From an uncultured Eubacteriales bacterium (lineage in GTDB: Bacteria > Bacillota > Clostridia > Oscillospirales > Acutalibacteraceae), in the NCBI GenBank assembly GCA_934695425.1, contig CAKUVH010000008.1:1-63718 (forward strand): a stretch of 63,718 bases of DNA, given 5' to 3'. The notes beneath the pieces are model-generated. The model was not told the DNA's origin and searched no databases. It worked only from the letters and a program-made list of their open reading frames with translations. The stretch's first letter is position 1. Every line of letters starts with the position of its first letter. Below, piece after piece: positions 8,686-18,700 of the stretch. The translations under genes were made by a program, and so were the position numbers.

Positions 8686-10023
8686 TTATTTTACCACAGA
8701 TATTTCCGAAATACCATATGATTTCAAAGCGTATAATTCCTCATCGCCGATTTTTTCCCCGGGCATAACGACAGGAACGCCGGGAGGACACGGACAAATT
8801 ATTTCTGAGGCGATTTTATTTTTGCAATCTTTTAAAGATTTAGAAACAGATTTTGCCATCAACGCCTCGCGAGGGGTAAGCACTACTTCCGGCAATCTTT
8901 CTCCTATAGGGCAAATATTATTGACTTTTTTATCGTGAACTTCTGCAGAAAAAATTGCATTATATAGCCTTTCAAAATCCAAGTCGTCATTAAAAGGAGT
9001 GGCAATCAAAACTACGTAATTTTCATCACACATCTCGGACTCGATATTGTGATTATAAAGATGCTTACGAAATTCATAGCCTGTATATCCGATATTAAAC
9101 ACGCCCAAAGTAATTCTTACGGGGTCTGAAATGCTGTCATCGGGGATATAAATTCCTTTTTTTCTTGCGACGTCTTTGATTTTCTTGACTCTAAATTCCA
9201 AATCTTCAAAACTTACTTTTCCAAATTTTTCGAGCCATATTCTGCACAAATCCATGGACGCCATAACCGGGTACGATGGGCTGGTAGAACCGAACATCAA
9301 CATGCTTTGCTTAACATTATTTACAAATCTTTCATCATTTACATGAAGCCATGCGCCGCCGGTCAAAACCGGGAGCGTTTTATGAGCAGAGTCGGAAGAC
9401 ATTGCACAGCCTTGAAAAATAGGATGCAAATTATTTTTTAAAAACATCAAATGAGATCCATGAGCATTATCAACCATCACAGGGATATCGTGTTTTTTGC
9501 AGTCGGAAGATATTTTTTTAATATTTTGCAAAACGCCATGATAACTAGGGCTGGTAAGATATAATCCTTTTGCGGATTGATTATCCGATAATTTTTTTTC
9601 AAGATCTTTAAAGTCTATTCTTTCAGGGAGCATGGATTCTATATTTATATTTCTTTTTATCCATACAGGGTTCAAATCTAAAAGCGCCATAGTTGATATC
9701 GCCGACCTATGAATTACTCTGTCGCACAAAATCACATCTCCAGGGCTCGAAGAAACTAATTTAAACATGGTTTGTATGCAAAGAGTATTTCCTCCCGAAG
9801 AAAAGGCCGAATAGGCAGTGGAGTATAGCTTGCTCAAATTTTTTTCCGCTTCTTTTATTATGCCATCGGCTTCATATAAGCTGTCGGTTTGCGGCAATTC
9901 GGTTAAGTCGACATTATATAACTTGCTTAATTCCGGGATTTTGCATTTATGACCCGGGGTATGAAAAGAAGACCTATTTAATTTATTGTATGCACATAAA
10001 GACTCATATAAATTTTTTTTCAC
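8686..10023 (-). CDS. Orn/Lys/Arg decarboxylase family protein (YaaO-like)
   Basis: PLP-dependent fold type I decarboxylase of the short Firmicutes type (445 residues; the inducible enterobacterial enzymes are over 700 and have an extra N-terminal wing). The PLP lysine lies in SDSAHKTLPVLTGGAWLH (about residue 215), the conserved PGHK motif is near residue 22, and the C-terminal domain ends in the usual CPPGVPVVMPGE. Substrate (arginine, lysine or ornithine) cannot be read from sequence. It opens the cluster with darA, holB and ricT, as yaaO does in Bacillus. Confidence 0.92.
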   Translation of the reverse strand: MKKNLYESLCAYNKLNRSSFHTPGHKCKIPELSKLYNVDLTELPQTDSLYEADGIIKEAEKNLSKLYSTAYSAFSSGGNTLCIQTMFKLVSSSPGDVILCDRVIHRSAISTMALLDLNPVWIKRNINIESMLPERIDFKDLEKKLSDNQSAKGLYLTSPSYHGVLQNIKKISSDCKKHDIPVMVDNAHGSHLMFLKNNLHPIFQGCAMSSDSAHKTLPVLTGGAWLHVNDERFVNNVKQSMLMFGSTSPSYPVMASMDLCRIWLEKFGKVSFEDLEFRVKKIKDVARKKGIYIPDDSISDPVRITLGVFNIGYTGYEFRKHLYNHNIESEMCDENYVVLIATPFNDDLDFERLYNAIFSAEVHDKKVNNICPIGERLPEVVLTPREALMAKSVSKSLKDCKNKIASEIICPCPPGVPVVMPGEKIGDEELYALKSYGISEISVVK

Positions 10024-10095
10024 TATTTTTCTCCTGTAAAATGAATATCTAATTTAGTAAATGAAATAATAAAATCAAAAGGAAGTGATTTACTT

Positions 10096-10542
10096 ATGAA
10101 CTTAAGCAAAAAAGAATACTCCGAAATGACCGGGAAAAGGTGTCCCGCCAGCCCGATATGGAAAGATTTATTCTTTGCATTTGTTTCGGGAGGACTTATC
10201 TGCACTTTGGGGCAAGCTCTTTGCCAGTGTTACATGACATATTTTAGCCTTGATAAAAAAACCGCTAACACTTGGGTATCAATAACTCTTATAGCGCTGA
10301 GTTCTTTGCTCACTGCGCTGAATTGGTACGGAAAAATAGCAAAATATGCCGGCGCCGGTACAATCGTGCCTATAACCGGGTTTTCGAATTCAATTACTGC
10401 TCCTGCGATAGAATTTAAAAGCGAAGGACAAGTTTTTGGAATCGGAGCAAAAATGTTCATAATGGCCGGACCTGTAATGGTATACGGAACGATTGCGTCG
10501 ATGGTATACGGAGTTATAGTATGGATTTTTCACCTTTATTAG
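10096..10542 (+). CDS. spoVAC: Stage V sporulation protein AC
   Basis: 148 residues, hydrophobic with about four membrane segments, a close fit to SpoVAC. In spore formers SpoVAC forms the inner-membrane channel for dipicolinic acid uptake and release, normally with SpoVAD and SpoVAE. Here it stands alone on the plus strand between minus-strand genes, and its last four bases overlap the end of rlmB. The ribosome-binding site GGAAGTGAT fits the ATG. A GAATA element at 10043-10047 could be the -35 of a sigma-G promoter, but no good -10 partner is visible. Confidence 0.93.
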   Translation: MNLSKKEYSEMTGKRCPASPIWKDLFFAFVSGGLICTLGQALCQCYMTYFSLDKKTANTWVSITLIALSSLLTALNWYGKIAKYAGAGTIVPITGFSNSITAPAIEFKSEGQVFGIGAKMFIMAGPVMVYGTIASMVYGVIVWIFHLY

Positions 10543-11291
10543 CCTCTTTGGCGCATGACCTCATACATTAAAATTCCTGCAGCAACCGAGGCATTAAGAG
10601 AATTTATTTTCCCTTTCATGGGCAAAGATAAAATAAAATCGCATTTATCTCTGACGAGTTTGCTTATGCCTTTGCCCTCGGAACCTATAACCAAAGCCAC
10701 TGAGCCTTTTAAATCTTGTGAAGTATAATCTTCTCCGTCCATATCTGCTCCATAAATCCAAAGGCCCTTGGATTTTAGATATTCGATTGTTGAAGGTATA
10801 TTGCTTACTCTAGCGATGTTTACGTACTCCAAAGCGCCCGCAGAAGACTTATCCACAGATTCGGTAAGTCCTGCGGCTCTTCTTTTTGGAATAATAATTC
10901 CGTGAGCGCCCGCACATTCGGCCGTCCTGATTATAGCGCCCAAATTATGAGGGTCTTCGATGCAGTCCGCTATAATTACAAACGGAGGCTCATTTTTTGA
11001 TTCGGCATAATTTAAAATTTCTTCGACCGTACAGCATTCTTTCGCTCCTACAAAAGCAACCACGCCTTGATGAGATTTCCCGCCGGAAATTAAATCCAGG
11101 GCTTTCCTGCTCATTTGTTTTAATATTATTTTACGCTCTTTGGCTTTGGAAATAATAGCCTTTAATGAGCCTGTAGCTTCATTTGAGGGCAAGCAAGCGA
11201 TAGAATCTATTACTCTTCCTGATTTCAAAGCCTCCAGAACTGCATTTCTCCCAATTATGTAATTTCCGTTGTTTTCTACTTTATCACGCAA
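10539..11291 (-). CDS. rlmB: 23S rRNA 2'-O-methyltransferase, RlmB/TrmH (SPOUT) family
   Basis: 250 residues: an N-terminal L30e-like substrate-binding domain (to about residue 80) and a SPOUT methyltransferase domain. The three knot motifs are visible: the first near DPHNLGAIIRTAECAG, then IGSEGKGISKLV, then SLPMKGKINSLNASVAAGI. Proteins of this type methylate a guanosine in 23S rRNA with S-adenosylmethionine; the exact target base is inferred from the family. Confidence 0.9.
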   Translation of the reverse strand: MRDKVENNGNYIIGRNAVLEALKSGRVIDSIACLPSNEATGSLKAIISKAKERKIILKQMSRKALDLISGGKSHQGVVAFVGAKECCTVEEILNYAESKNEPPFVIIADCIEDPHNLGAIIRTAECAGAHGIIIPKRRAAGLTESVDKSSAGALEYVNIARVSNIPSTIEYLKSKGLWIYGADMDGEDYTSQDLKGSVALVIGSEGKGISKLVRDKCDFILSLPMKGKINSLNASVAAGILMYEVMRQRG

Positions 11292-11304
11292 GTTTTTACA
11301 TCTC

Positions 11305-11691
11305 CTAATTAATTTTATTTAAATATTTTTTCATTCCCAGCAAGGTTTCGGCGCTCAAAACGTGCTCCATTTTGCAAGCATCTATTTCTGCCGTGCGTTC
11401 ATTAACGCCAAGAACTTTATTTATGAATTTACTGAGTATTTTATGTTTTTTATATACTTCTTCAGCAGCTAAAACTCCTTTTTCGGTAAGAGTTATTTTA
11501 CCATATTTTTCTTGAATTACCAATTCTTCCGCGCGCAGGATTCCGATAGCTTTGGTGACGCTGGGTTTAGAAATTTTAAGTTCGCGCGAAATATCCGTAA
11601 TTCCTACCCCGCTGTCACCCTGCTGCAAAATATATATAATTTCCAAATAGTCTTCCAAAGAGGCCGTAAGGCAAAACATACCATCCCTCAC
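11305..11691 (-). CDS. DtxR/MntR-family metal-dependent repressor
   Basis: 128 residues: an N-terminal winged helix (ITDISRELKISKPSVTKAI is the recognition region) and a metal-binding dimerisation domain with HVLS and the acidic residues that bind the metal. It has no C-terminal SH3 domain, which resembles MntR in size. It is the last gene of the feoB operon; its GTG start overlaps the stop of the small Cys-rich gene as GTGA, so the two are translationally coupled. The obvious role is iron-dependent (perhaps manganese-dependent) repression of its own operon via the palindrome at 14321-14340. Confidence 0.88.
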   Translation of the reverse strand: MRDGMFCLTASLEDYLEIIYILQQGDSGVGITDISRELKISKPSVTKAIGILRAEELVIQEKYGKITLTEKGVLAAEEVYKKHKILSKFINKVLGVNERTAEIDACKMEHVLSAETLLGMKKYLNKIN

Positions 11692-11843
11692 TTTTTAAAT
11701 TTTTTACAACTGTCTGAAAACGGACAATTTTTACATCCGCTGCAACATGATTTACCTTTTTTCTTTGATTTATACATCTTAATTACTGCAAATACGATTA
11801 TCAAAAGCAGTATGCTGAGAGCAACTATATCTGTTATATTCAT
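11688..11843 (-). CDS. FeoB-associated Cys-rich membrane protein
   Basis: 51 residues: a single membrane helix (about residues 5-22), a Lys-rich stretch, and a cysteine cluster (CCSGCKNCPFSDSC). This matches the small proteins found after feoB in Firmicutes. It likely sits in the inner membrane beside FeoB and may handle iron on the cytoplasmic side; this is inferred from context. It starts 16 bases after the feoB stop and ends overlapping the repressor start. Confidence 0.88.
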   Translation of the reverse strand: MNITDIVALSILLLIIVFAVIKMYKSKKKGKSCCSGCKNCPFSDSCKKFKK

Positions 11844-11859
11844 TTTAACTCCTTATTTT

Positions 11860-14223
11860 TTAAATTTTTATACATTTGAAAATCAAACTCAAAATCTGGA
11901 ACGTAAGTGCTGAGAACAAATATGCGATAAATAATTGATATACGATAAAAATGATTGTTAATTTGAAATTTTTAAGCTCTTTATTTATTGCAGAAATTGC
12001 CGCAACACACGGGGTATACAGAAGCGCAAAAACCATGAATGCAATAGCACTACAAATTGGAAATACTTCTTTTAGTATGCCGCTGAGTTCAGCCAAATTT
12101 TCTGCTCCATAAAGCACGGAAAATGTACTGACAATAGATTCTTTAGCCATTACTCCGGTAAGAAGAGCTACTCCTGATTTCCAATCTCCAAAACCGCAAA
12201 GCGAAAAAATCGGTGCAATCGCGCCACCTATTGATGCCAAGATACTCTTGGAATTATCGCTAACCAAATTAAGGCTAAAATCAAACGACTGTAAGAACCA
12301 AACTACAACCGTGGCTATTAATATAACTGTACCTGCGCGCTCAACGAAATCTTTTGTTCGGTCCCAAACACTAAGCCAAACATTTTTGGCAGAAGGCAAT
12401 TTATATTCCGGCATTTCCATTATGAACGGTGACTGTTCACCTTTGAAAAGATTATCTTTGAACAAAAGCGCTGTGAATATCGCCGTGAAAATTCCCAAAA
12501 GATACAGTGAAAAAATAGCTATAGTTTGATGCTCCGGGAAAAACGCAGACGCAAAAAGCAGATATACCGGCAATTTAGCGCTGCAAGACATGAACGGAAT
12601 CAAAAAAATTGTTAGATTTTTATCTTTTTTATTTTCCAATATTTTGGTACCCATAACAGCCGGAACACTACATCCAAAGCCCATAATCAAGGGAACGAAC
12701 GCCTTACCCGAAAGTCCTATTCTTCTGAACGGCTTATCCATTATGAAAGCGGCTCTTGCCATGTATCCACAGTCTTCCAAAATAGAAAGCAACAAAAACA
12801 AAAGTATTACCTGCGGCAAAAAGGAAATAACCGAGCCTACGCCATCTATTACCGCGTCCAAAATCAAACTTTTGCACCAAGATGATGCGCCGAAATATTC
12901 CAAAATATTTTGAACCAACATATGAATATTTCCATTTACAAATCTTTCACAAAGATATTTAAGCGAAGTTCCAAATGGTCCGAAAGTTATATAAAAAATC
13001 GAAAGAATAAAAATCAAAAAGCATGGAATTGAAGTATATTTTCCTGTTAAAATTTTATCAACTTTGTCCGAAAAAGACAATTTTTGAGAGCTACCGAGAT
13101 TTTTTACGACACGAGAACAAATTCCGCATGTATATTTATATCTTTCGTCAGGGATTATAATATCTTGCTCTTTATCATAGAGAACGCTTATATAACTGCG
13201 AATCTTACTTATTTTATCCAAATCTCTGTCCGAAATTCCAAGTTCTTTAATTACATAAGGGTCATTTTCGAAAACCTTAACGATGTTGAATCTGTTATGT
13301 ACCTTAAATTCCGAATCTTTGTTGATAATCAAATCCATTTTTGAAAATGCTTTTTCAATTTCAGGAGAGTAAATATCCAATTTTCTTCGAAGTCTGCTTC
13401 TGTCTTTGGACATTGAGGAAATTTTAGATATAAGCATGTCTATTCCCTGATTTTTGCCCGCAGAGATAGGAACTACCACTACTCCGAGCTCTTTTTCGAG
13501 CATTTTATAATCTATAATTTTCCCTTTGCTAAGGAGTAAATCGGTCATATTAAGAGCCAAAATCATTCTGCAATCAAGCTCTAGGAGTTGCGTTGTCAAA
13601 TAAAGTCCGCGTTCGAGGTTCGTTGCATCAATTATATTTACAATCAAGTCGGGGGATTCTTTGAATAAATATTCTCTTGTGACAATTTCTTCCGGAGAAT
13701 AAGGTGAAAGCGAGTAAATACCCGGTAAATCAACTATGTCGATTTTCTTTTCGATATTTTTAATTGTACCCTCTTTGCGTTCCACAGTTACACCGGGCCA
13801 GTTTCCCACATATTGATAACTTCCTGTTAAATTATTGAACAGAGTAGTTTTTCCGCTGTTGGGATTACCTATTAACGCTACTGTAAAGTCTTTTTTACCG
13901 GAATCGCTTGCAGGAAAATTTAAAAAGGGAACTATTTTTTTATCTTCTGTATGAGCTTTATACTTTGAAGAATCTTTCAAATATTTTTCGGCATCATATT
14001 CGCTGTCAAATAATTGTATGGCTTCGGCTTCGGACTTTCTGATACTAAGATCATAACTATGAATATTAATTTGAATGGGATCGCCCAGGGGAGCATATTT
14101 AACTACTTTTACGAGAGTACCGGGAGTGATTCCCATATCGATCATGCGCCTTCTCAGAGTTCCACTGCTGCCGATTTTTTTAATCACAGCCTTTTTATTG
14201 ACAGGTAATTCACTAAGATTCAT
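11860..14223 (-). CDS. feoB: Ferrous iron transporter with FeoA fused to FeoB
   Basis: 787 residues. Residues 1-72 are a FeoA SH3-like domain (LRRRMIDMGITPGTLVKVV); residues ~105-270 are the G domain with GNPNSGKT (G1), DLPG (G3) and NMTD (G4); the remainder is the polytopic FeoB membrane part with the two Gate regions (for example MGFGCSVPAVMGT). It imports Fe2+ across the inner membrane. FeoA is usually a separate protein, though N-terminal fusions are known. The operon continues with a Cys-rich membrane protein and a DtxR-type repressor. Confidence 0.96.
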   Translation of the reverse strand: MNLSELPVNKKAVIKKIGSSGTLRRRMIDMGITPGTLVKVVKYAPLGDPIQINIHSYDLSIRKSEAEAIQLFDSEYDAEKYLKDSSKYKAHTEDKKIVPFLNFPASDSGKKDFTVALIGNPNSGKTTLFNNLTGSYQYVGNWPGVTVERKEGTIKNIEKKIDIVDLPGIYSLSPYSPEEIVTREYLFKESPDLIVNIIDATNLERGLYLTTQLLELDCRMILALNMTDLLLSKGKIIDYKMLEKELGVVVVPISAGKNQGIDMLISKISSMSKDRSRLRRKLDIYSPEIEKAFSKMDLIINKDSEFKVHNRFNIVKVFENDPYVIKELGISDRDLDKISKIRSYISVLYDKEQDIIIPDERYKYTCGICSRVVKNLGSSQKLSFSDKVDKILTGKYTSIPCFLIFILSIFYITFGPFGTSLKYLCERFVNGNIHMLVQNILEYFGASSWCKSLILDAVIDGVGSVISFLPQVILLFLLLSILEDCGYMARAAFIMDKPFRRIGLSGKAFVPLIMGFGCSVPAVMGTKILENKKDKNLTIFLIPFMSCSAKLPVYLLFASAFFPEHQTIAIFSLYLLGIFTAIFTALLFKDNLFKGEQSPFIMEMPEYKLPSAKNVWLSVWDRTKDFVERAGTVILIATVVVWFLQSFDFSLNLVSDNSKSILASIGGAIAPIFSLCGFGDWKSGVALLTGVMAKESIVSTFSVLYGAENLAELSGILKEVFPICSAIAFMVFALLYTPCVAAISAINKELKNFKLTIIFIVYQLFIAYLFSALTFQILSLIFKCIKI

Positions 14224-14298
14224 TTTTTACACCACCTGATTTTTCCAAAACGAGTCATATTTTACTTCTTAAGATAAATATATATTATTATATTTTTA

Positions 14299-14327
14299 AT
14301 TATAGTATATTTTTTGAAAAAAGTAAA
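14299..14327 (-). promoter_or_regulatory. feo operon promoter
   Basis: On the minus strand TTTACT (14322-14327), 17 bases, TATAAT (14299-14304). The -35 is covered by the imperfect palindrome at 14321-14340. Confidence 0.65.
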
Positions 14328-14340
14328 CCCAGGCTAACTT
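14321..14340. promoter_or_regulatory. Probable iron-repressor operator on the feo promoter
   Basis: An imperfect palindrome (minus strand AAGTTAGCC, TG, GGTTTACTT; 7 of 9 positions pair) sits directly on the -35 box of the feo promoter. The TTAGCC/GGTTTA core resembles half of the DtxR/IdeR box. The likely ligand is the repressor encoded by the last gene of this operon. Confidence 0.45.
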
Positions 14341-14432
14341 TTTTGAAAATATTTACAGATTTAAATTTTTACATTGAATAAAAATCCCAAAAACTGATAA
14401 TTATTTATATACATATAAAAATCAGAAGGAAC

Positions 14433-14690
14433 GTGAAAGATTTGAAAAATTTTTTAAAAAAAATTGAAACAAAAAGAAAAAAACTAGTAGAAGAAAGACT
14501 GATTCTCAAAAAGAAAAACGAACTCATAGACGAAATAAAAGATGTGTGCATGGAAATTGAAGAAACAAACATGTGGTTCCAAATGGAAAAAGACAGCGAT
14601 TTAATAGAAGCGTGCATACACAGAAGAGAATTTTTGTATGCGCGATATCGGTATTTAATAAACCAGATAAAATTGGATAAGATATCCTAA
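14433..14690 (+). CDS. yaaL: DUF2508 (YaaL-like) protein
   Basis: 85 residues, almost all helical and highly charged, with the MWFQMEKDSDLIEACIHRREFLYARYRYLI block typical of the YaaL/DUF2508 family (longest piece kept: YARYRYLI). It lies directly before bofA, the same pair as in Bacillus. Function unknown. The GTG start is only two bases from the AGAAGGA site, so the in-frame TTG at 14442 could be the real start. Confidence 0.8.
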   Translation: MKDLKNFLKKIETKRKKLVEERLILKKKNELIDEIKDVCMEIEETNMWFQMEKDSDLIEACIHRREFLYARYRYLINQIKLDKIS

Positions 14691-14699
14691 AAGCGAGGA

Positions 14700-14969
14700 A
14701 TGAAAATGACTAATCATTTACTTATTTTAACGGCATTCTCTACCCTAGCATTTTTATTTATTGTGCATTTGATAATAAAAAGCCCAAGGCCTTTGATAAA
14801 AGCTTTGGGCTCGCCGATAAGCGGAATATTGGGGCTTGGATTTTTGAATTTTATCAATAATTTTACGGGACTTAGCGTGCCGCTCAATTTAATGAGTATC
14901 ACGACGGCTTCTGTTTTAGGGATTCCCGGAGTAGGGCTTATGACAATTTTGAATTCTATGTTTTCGTAA
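14700..14969 (+). CDS. bofA: BofA, inhibitor of pro-sigma-K processing
   Basis: Small integral membrane protein of 87-89 residues with two to three hydrophobic segments and the family motif LGIPGVGLM near the C-terminus. In sporulating cells BofA (with SpoIVFA) holds back SpoIVFB cleavage of pro-sigma-K in the outer forespore membrane. The ATG at 14706 has better spacing from the GAGGAATG site than the one at 14700, so it is the likelier start. Confidence 0.9.
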   Translation: MKMTNHLLILTAFSTLAFLFIVHLIIKSPRPLIKALGSPISGILGLGFLNFINNFTGLSVPLNLMSITTASVLGIPGVGLMTILNSMFS

Positions 14970-14997
14970 AACAGTGCACCCGGTACATATTTAAATC

Positions 14998-15633
14998 TTA
15001 GTCTTTTATATTTTTTATTTTATTTAAATCTCCGCTGCATAAAGAATCCATATTTTTAAATATTTTTTCGGAGTCCCAATCCCACCATTTAAGATTTAAT
15101 AAATATTCTGTCAGCTCTTTGTCAAATCGAGGTCTAATTTCTCGGCATGGGTTTCCGCCGACAATACAATATGGAGGAACATCTTTTGAAACGAGAGAAT
15201 TTGCTCCGATAATTGCTCCGTCGCCAATATGAACACCCGGCAGAACGGTAACATTTTGACCTATCCACACGTCGTTTCCGACTACTGTATCGCCCTTAAG
15301 CGGTAAATCTTCAAGAGATGGAGTGAATTTTTCCCATCCGCCACCCATAATGTTAAAAGGGTATGTCGTGACGCTGTTCATTCTATGGTTTGCACCATTC
15401 ATTATGAATTCAATTCCTCTGGCAATGGCGCAAAATTTCCCTATGATAAGTTTATCTCCTAAAAATTCATAATGATGAGTAACGTGCTCTTCGAATTTTT
15501 CGGCACCGTTTACGTCGTCGTAATAAGTGTAATCTCCTACGATGATATTCGGGCGGGTAATTACATTTTTTATATAAACTATTTGTTTTATATTTTCATT
15601 CGGGTAGATACTGTTCGGATTGGGTCCTGTCAT
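14998..15633 (-). CDS. Vat-type xenobiotic acetyltransferase (left-handed beta-helix)
   Basis: 211 residues of hexapeptide-repeat acetyltransferase. The opening MTGPNPNSIYP, the catalytic-histidine segment MNGANHRMNSVTTYPFN and the GDTVVGNDVWIGQNVTV coil match the Vat/CatB class of streptogramin A and chloramphenicol O-acetyltransferases; the NGANHR motif is the key one. It would transfer acetyl from acetyl-CoA in the cytoplasm. Whether it confers resistance cannot be told, since many chromosomal members have unknown substrates. A normal ribosome-binding site (AAGGAG) precedes the ATG. Confidence 0.88.
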   Translation of the reverse strand: MTGPNPNSIYPNENIKQIVYIKNVITRPNIIVGDYTYYDDVNGAEKFEEHVTHHYEFLGDKLIIGKFCAIARGIEFIMNGANHRMNSVTTYPFNIMGGGWEKFTPSLEDLPLKGDTVVGNDVWIGQNVTVLPGVHIGDGAIIGANSLVSKDVPPYCIVGGNPCREIRPRFDKELTEYLLNLKWWDWDSEKIFKNMDSLCSGDLNKIKNIKD

Positions 15634-15668
15634 AAATCAGTCTCCTTTTTATCATCAATGATTTATTT

Positions 15669-15680
15669 AAGAAATGGGCA
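15669..15680. repeat. 12-bp direct repeat, left end of the restriction island
   Basis: AAGAAATGGGCA, identical to 22951-22962. The two copies bracket the hsdM-hsdS-hsdR genes. Confidence 0.5.
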
Positions 15681-15722
15681 AGCATCATCAAGGATTAATT
15701 TGATTTCTTAGAAGAATCATGT

Positions 15723-18700
15723 TTATTCATCGTCAGTTGGCATTTCTATATCAAATCCGCCTCTGATAATAAAATTTCGTAGCAAATTATCAACTTTTAC
15801 GTTTACCTTTGGTGGAATAAGTTTAACGCCGTATATTTTTTCAAAATAATCTTTGGCTTTAGCTTTATCAACTGTCTTTTTAAGTTCACTATACCTGCCA
15901 AACTCATTAATATTCGCTTCATTAAGCCGAAAGCTCATAATCTCTCTAAGCAGCTCCTCGTTTACACCAACTGCAAGTGATAATCGATGAATTTGGTCGT
16001 CTTTTGCTCTTAATAAATATTTATTAATATAATCTCTCAAGGTTTTACCCTCATCGACTTCAACATCACCTCGTTGAATATCATGCAGAAAAATGTCTGC
16101 ATATTTCTGTTCTTCTTGAGAAAGTGTAGCAAATGTCTTATGCAGTTCACTTTCAGCTTGTTTGAGGGCTTCCTGAGTAGTTCCTTCGATATTAAGCAAC
16201 TTAATGTATTTATCGAATCGGGAATTCATATAGTCAGAGTCGATGAGCCCGGTATCAATTTCTGTTATGTAGCCTTCAAGATCGTACGGGACATCGTCAC
16301 TGACAACATTTCCTCCTCCGCCAAAAAGTTCTTTGTATCGAAGCACCAAAATCAAATAGGTATTCTCATCGATCAAAACATCTATTACTTTTCCGGGCTT
16401 TTCATCAGAATAAGATAATTTATCCCATTTAAAACCTTGGATTTTAGCCGCTTCCAAATAATTATTAAACTGATTAAATGCTTTCGCAAACTTCTTACAA
16501 ACCTCTTTATCCTCCGGAAGTTTTTCAAAATTTTCGATTCCGGCATTTTTGAAAAGCTCTGATATTTCATCGAAGATTTCATTTATTTTCTTTAGATTTT
16601 CCGGAAGGTGCTGCACGAATAAACCCAGCGGTCTGTCCCCGGAATAGAGCTTAACCGCGTCATTGATATTACGTTCCATAGTGTGCGGCTTGCGATAGTA
16701 ACGAATTGTACCAAACGGCTTATCCGGCCCAAAAAGACGGTTCGTTCTTGAAAACGCCTGAATAATGTTCTCATACTGAAGCATTTTATCCATGTAGAGG
16801 GTGTTTATCCACTTAGAGTCAAAACCTGTAAGCATCTGATCAACAACTATGAGCAAATCAATCTGCTTTTTCGGATCGTCGGCAATTCTCTCGTATGGTT
16901 TCTTATGTGCCAGGCGGGCAGAAATATCCTTTTTCATTTTGGCAAAAGTAGGAATTGTGAAATCTTGCTCGTATTTCTCGTTATAGTCCTTAATAATTTC
17001 AACAAGTCCATCTTCTTTAAACTGAACATTTCCGTTATTATCTATATTAGGGTCAAACAATGCGGTCACTTTAAACTCAGGTTTTGTTTTCTTTATTAAG
17101 CGATAGTAATTGATAGCTTCCGGTATGCTGTTCGTAGCAAAAATAGCGTGAAATTTACTGTTGCGACTGAGAGTTGCCCAGTTTCCCAGTATATCATTAA
17201 CGACTGATTCTGTATGAGCCGGAGTTTGATATTGAACATTAGGGATATAATCCTCAATTCCTTTGATATAATCACCGTTAGGAGCATAATGCCCGGCCAT
17301 TCTGACCTGGCTTGAGTCCATATATTTATAATAAATCTTGCTCTTTTTAGGGTCGGATATAGCCTCTTCAACTGTCTGTGCCTTCGATTTTTCTAAAGCA
17401 ATTTTTTCACGAACATCCCTATCCTTAAAGGTCAATACTTTGTACGGATCAAATCCCAGAACATTTTTATCCCTGATACCGTCAGCAATACTGTATCTGT
17501 GTAACTCATCACCAAATACGGTTGTTGTTGTATTATTTTTCTTTTGGTTTTCATTCTGAATAGGTGTTCCGGTAAATCCAAAGAACATTGCTCTTGGGAA
17601 TGTTGCCTTTATTGTAATCAACATATCTCCAAATGTAGAACGCTGACACTCATCCACAATAAAGACTATACGTTTTTTGTTTATCAACTCAATATCACGG
17701 GCATTTATTTCCCCTGACTCGTACTTGATATTGCTTATTTTCTGAATAGAAGTGACAATCAATGTATCAGCAGGATTGCTGCTTTTAAGTTTTGCCATAA
17801 GTTCATTTGTATTTTCTGTTGACTGAACTGATTCGTCCTCATCAGCAAAAGCACGGTATTCTTTAAGCGACTGCGTACCGAGTTCAATTCTGTCCATAAG
17901 AAAAACAACCTTGTCGGCATCCTTTGAACCGGCGATAAGCTGTGCTGACTTAAAGCTCGTCATCGTCTTGCCGGAACCGGTAGTATGCCACACATACCCA
18001 CCAAGCTGATCGTTGCCTTCCCATTTAGCTTTAGCAACCTTATCGGAAATAGCACTTGCCGCAAAATATTGATAACTACGCATTACTTTCAATACGCCAT
18101 CGGAATCGTCAGCAACCGTATAAAATCCTATAAGCTGGTGCGCCATGGGAATAGACAGCAAAGTAGAAGCTACCTTGTCCCATTCGTTTATAGGTTCATT
18201 ATTAAAATCCGCCCAATGAAAGTAGTAATCGGGGTTGAACTTTCCGTCCGGACCCGGATTAGCAAAATAAACTGCTTCTTCCGGTGTCATTGCCACAAAA
18301 ATCTGCATCAAAGAAAATAATCCACTGAAAATACCTTCGTGAGAGTATTTTTCGATTTGGTGATATGCCTGACTTACCGGTATTCCACTTTTCTTGAGTT
18401 CGATATGAATTACCGGCATACCGTTGATGAGCAGCATTAAATCTCCTCGACGATTATTAAGTATGTTAGACTTCGTAGGAAATTTCGGCTGTCGGGCTAT
18501 TTGATATCTGCTTTGTCCTGCAGCAATTTCACGACGATCGTAGATTTTAAGGCTGACCTCTTTACCGAAATGCAGCTTATCATCGGGATTATCTCTGGTA
18601 ATAGATACACTTTTACCATTGATGAAACCATTGAGCTTGAGGGGTGTCCTTAGAGCTTCGATTTGCTCTAATATTTGCTGCATTTCACCATCTGTCAGAG

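Noticed and set aside
13084..13344. Plus-strand frames inside feoB, alaS, pcrA, hsdR and the large baseplate genes
   Set aside because: Composition-driven shadows; no ribosome-binding sites, no recognisable protein features, and fully inside well-supported genes.
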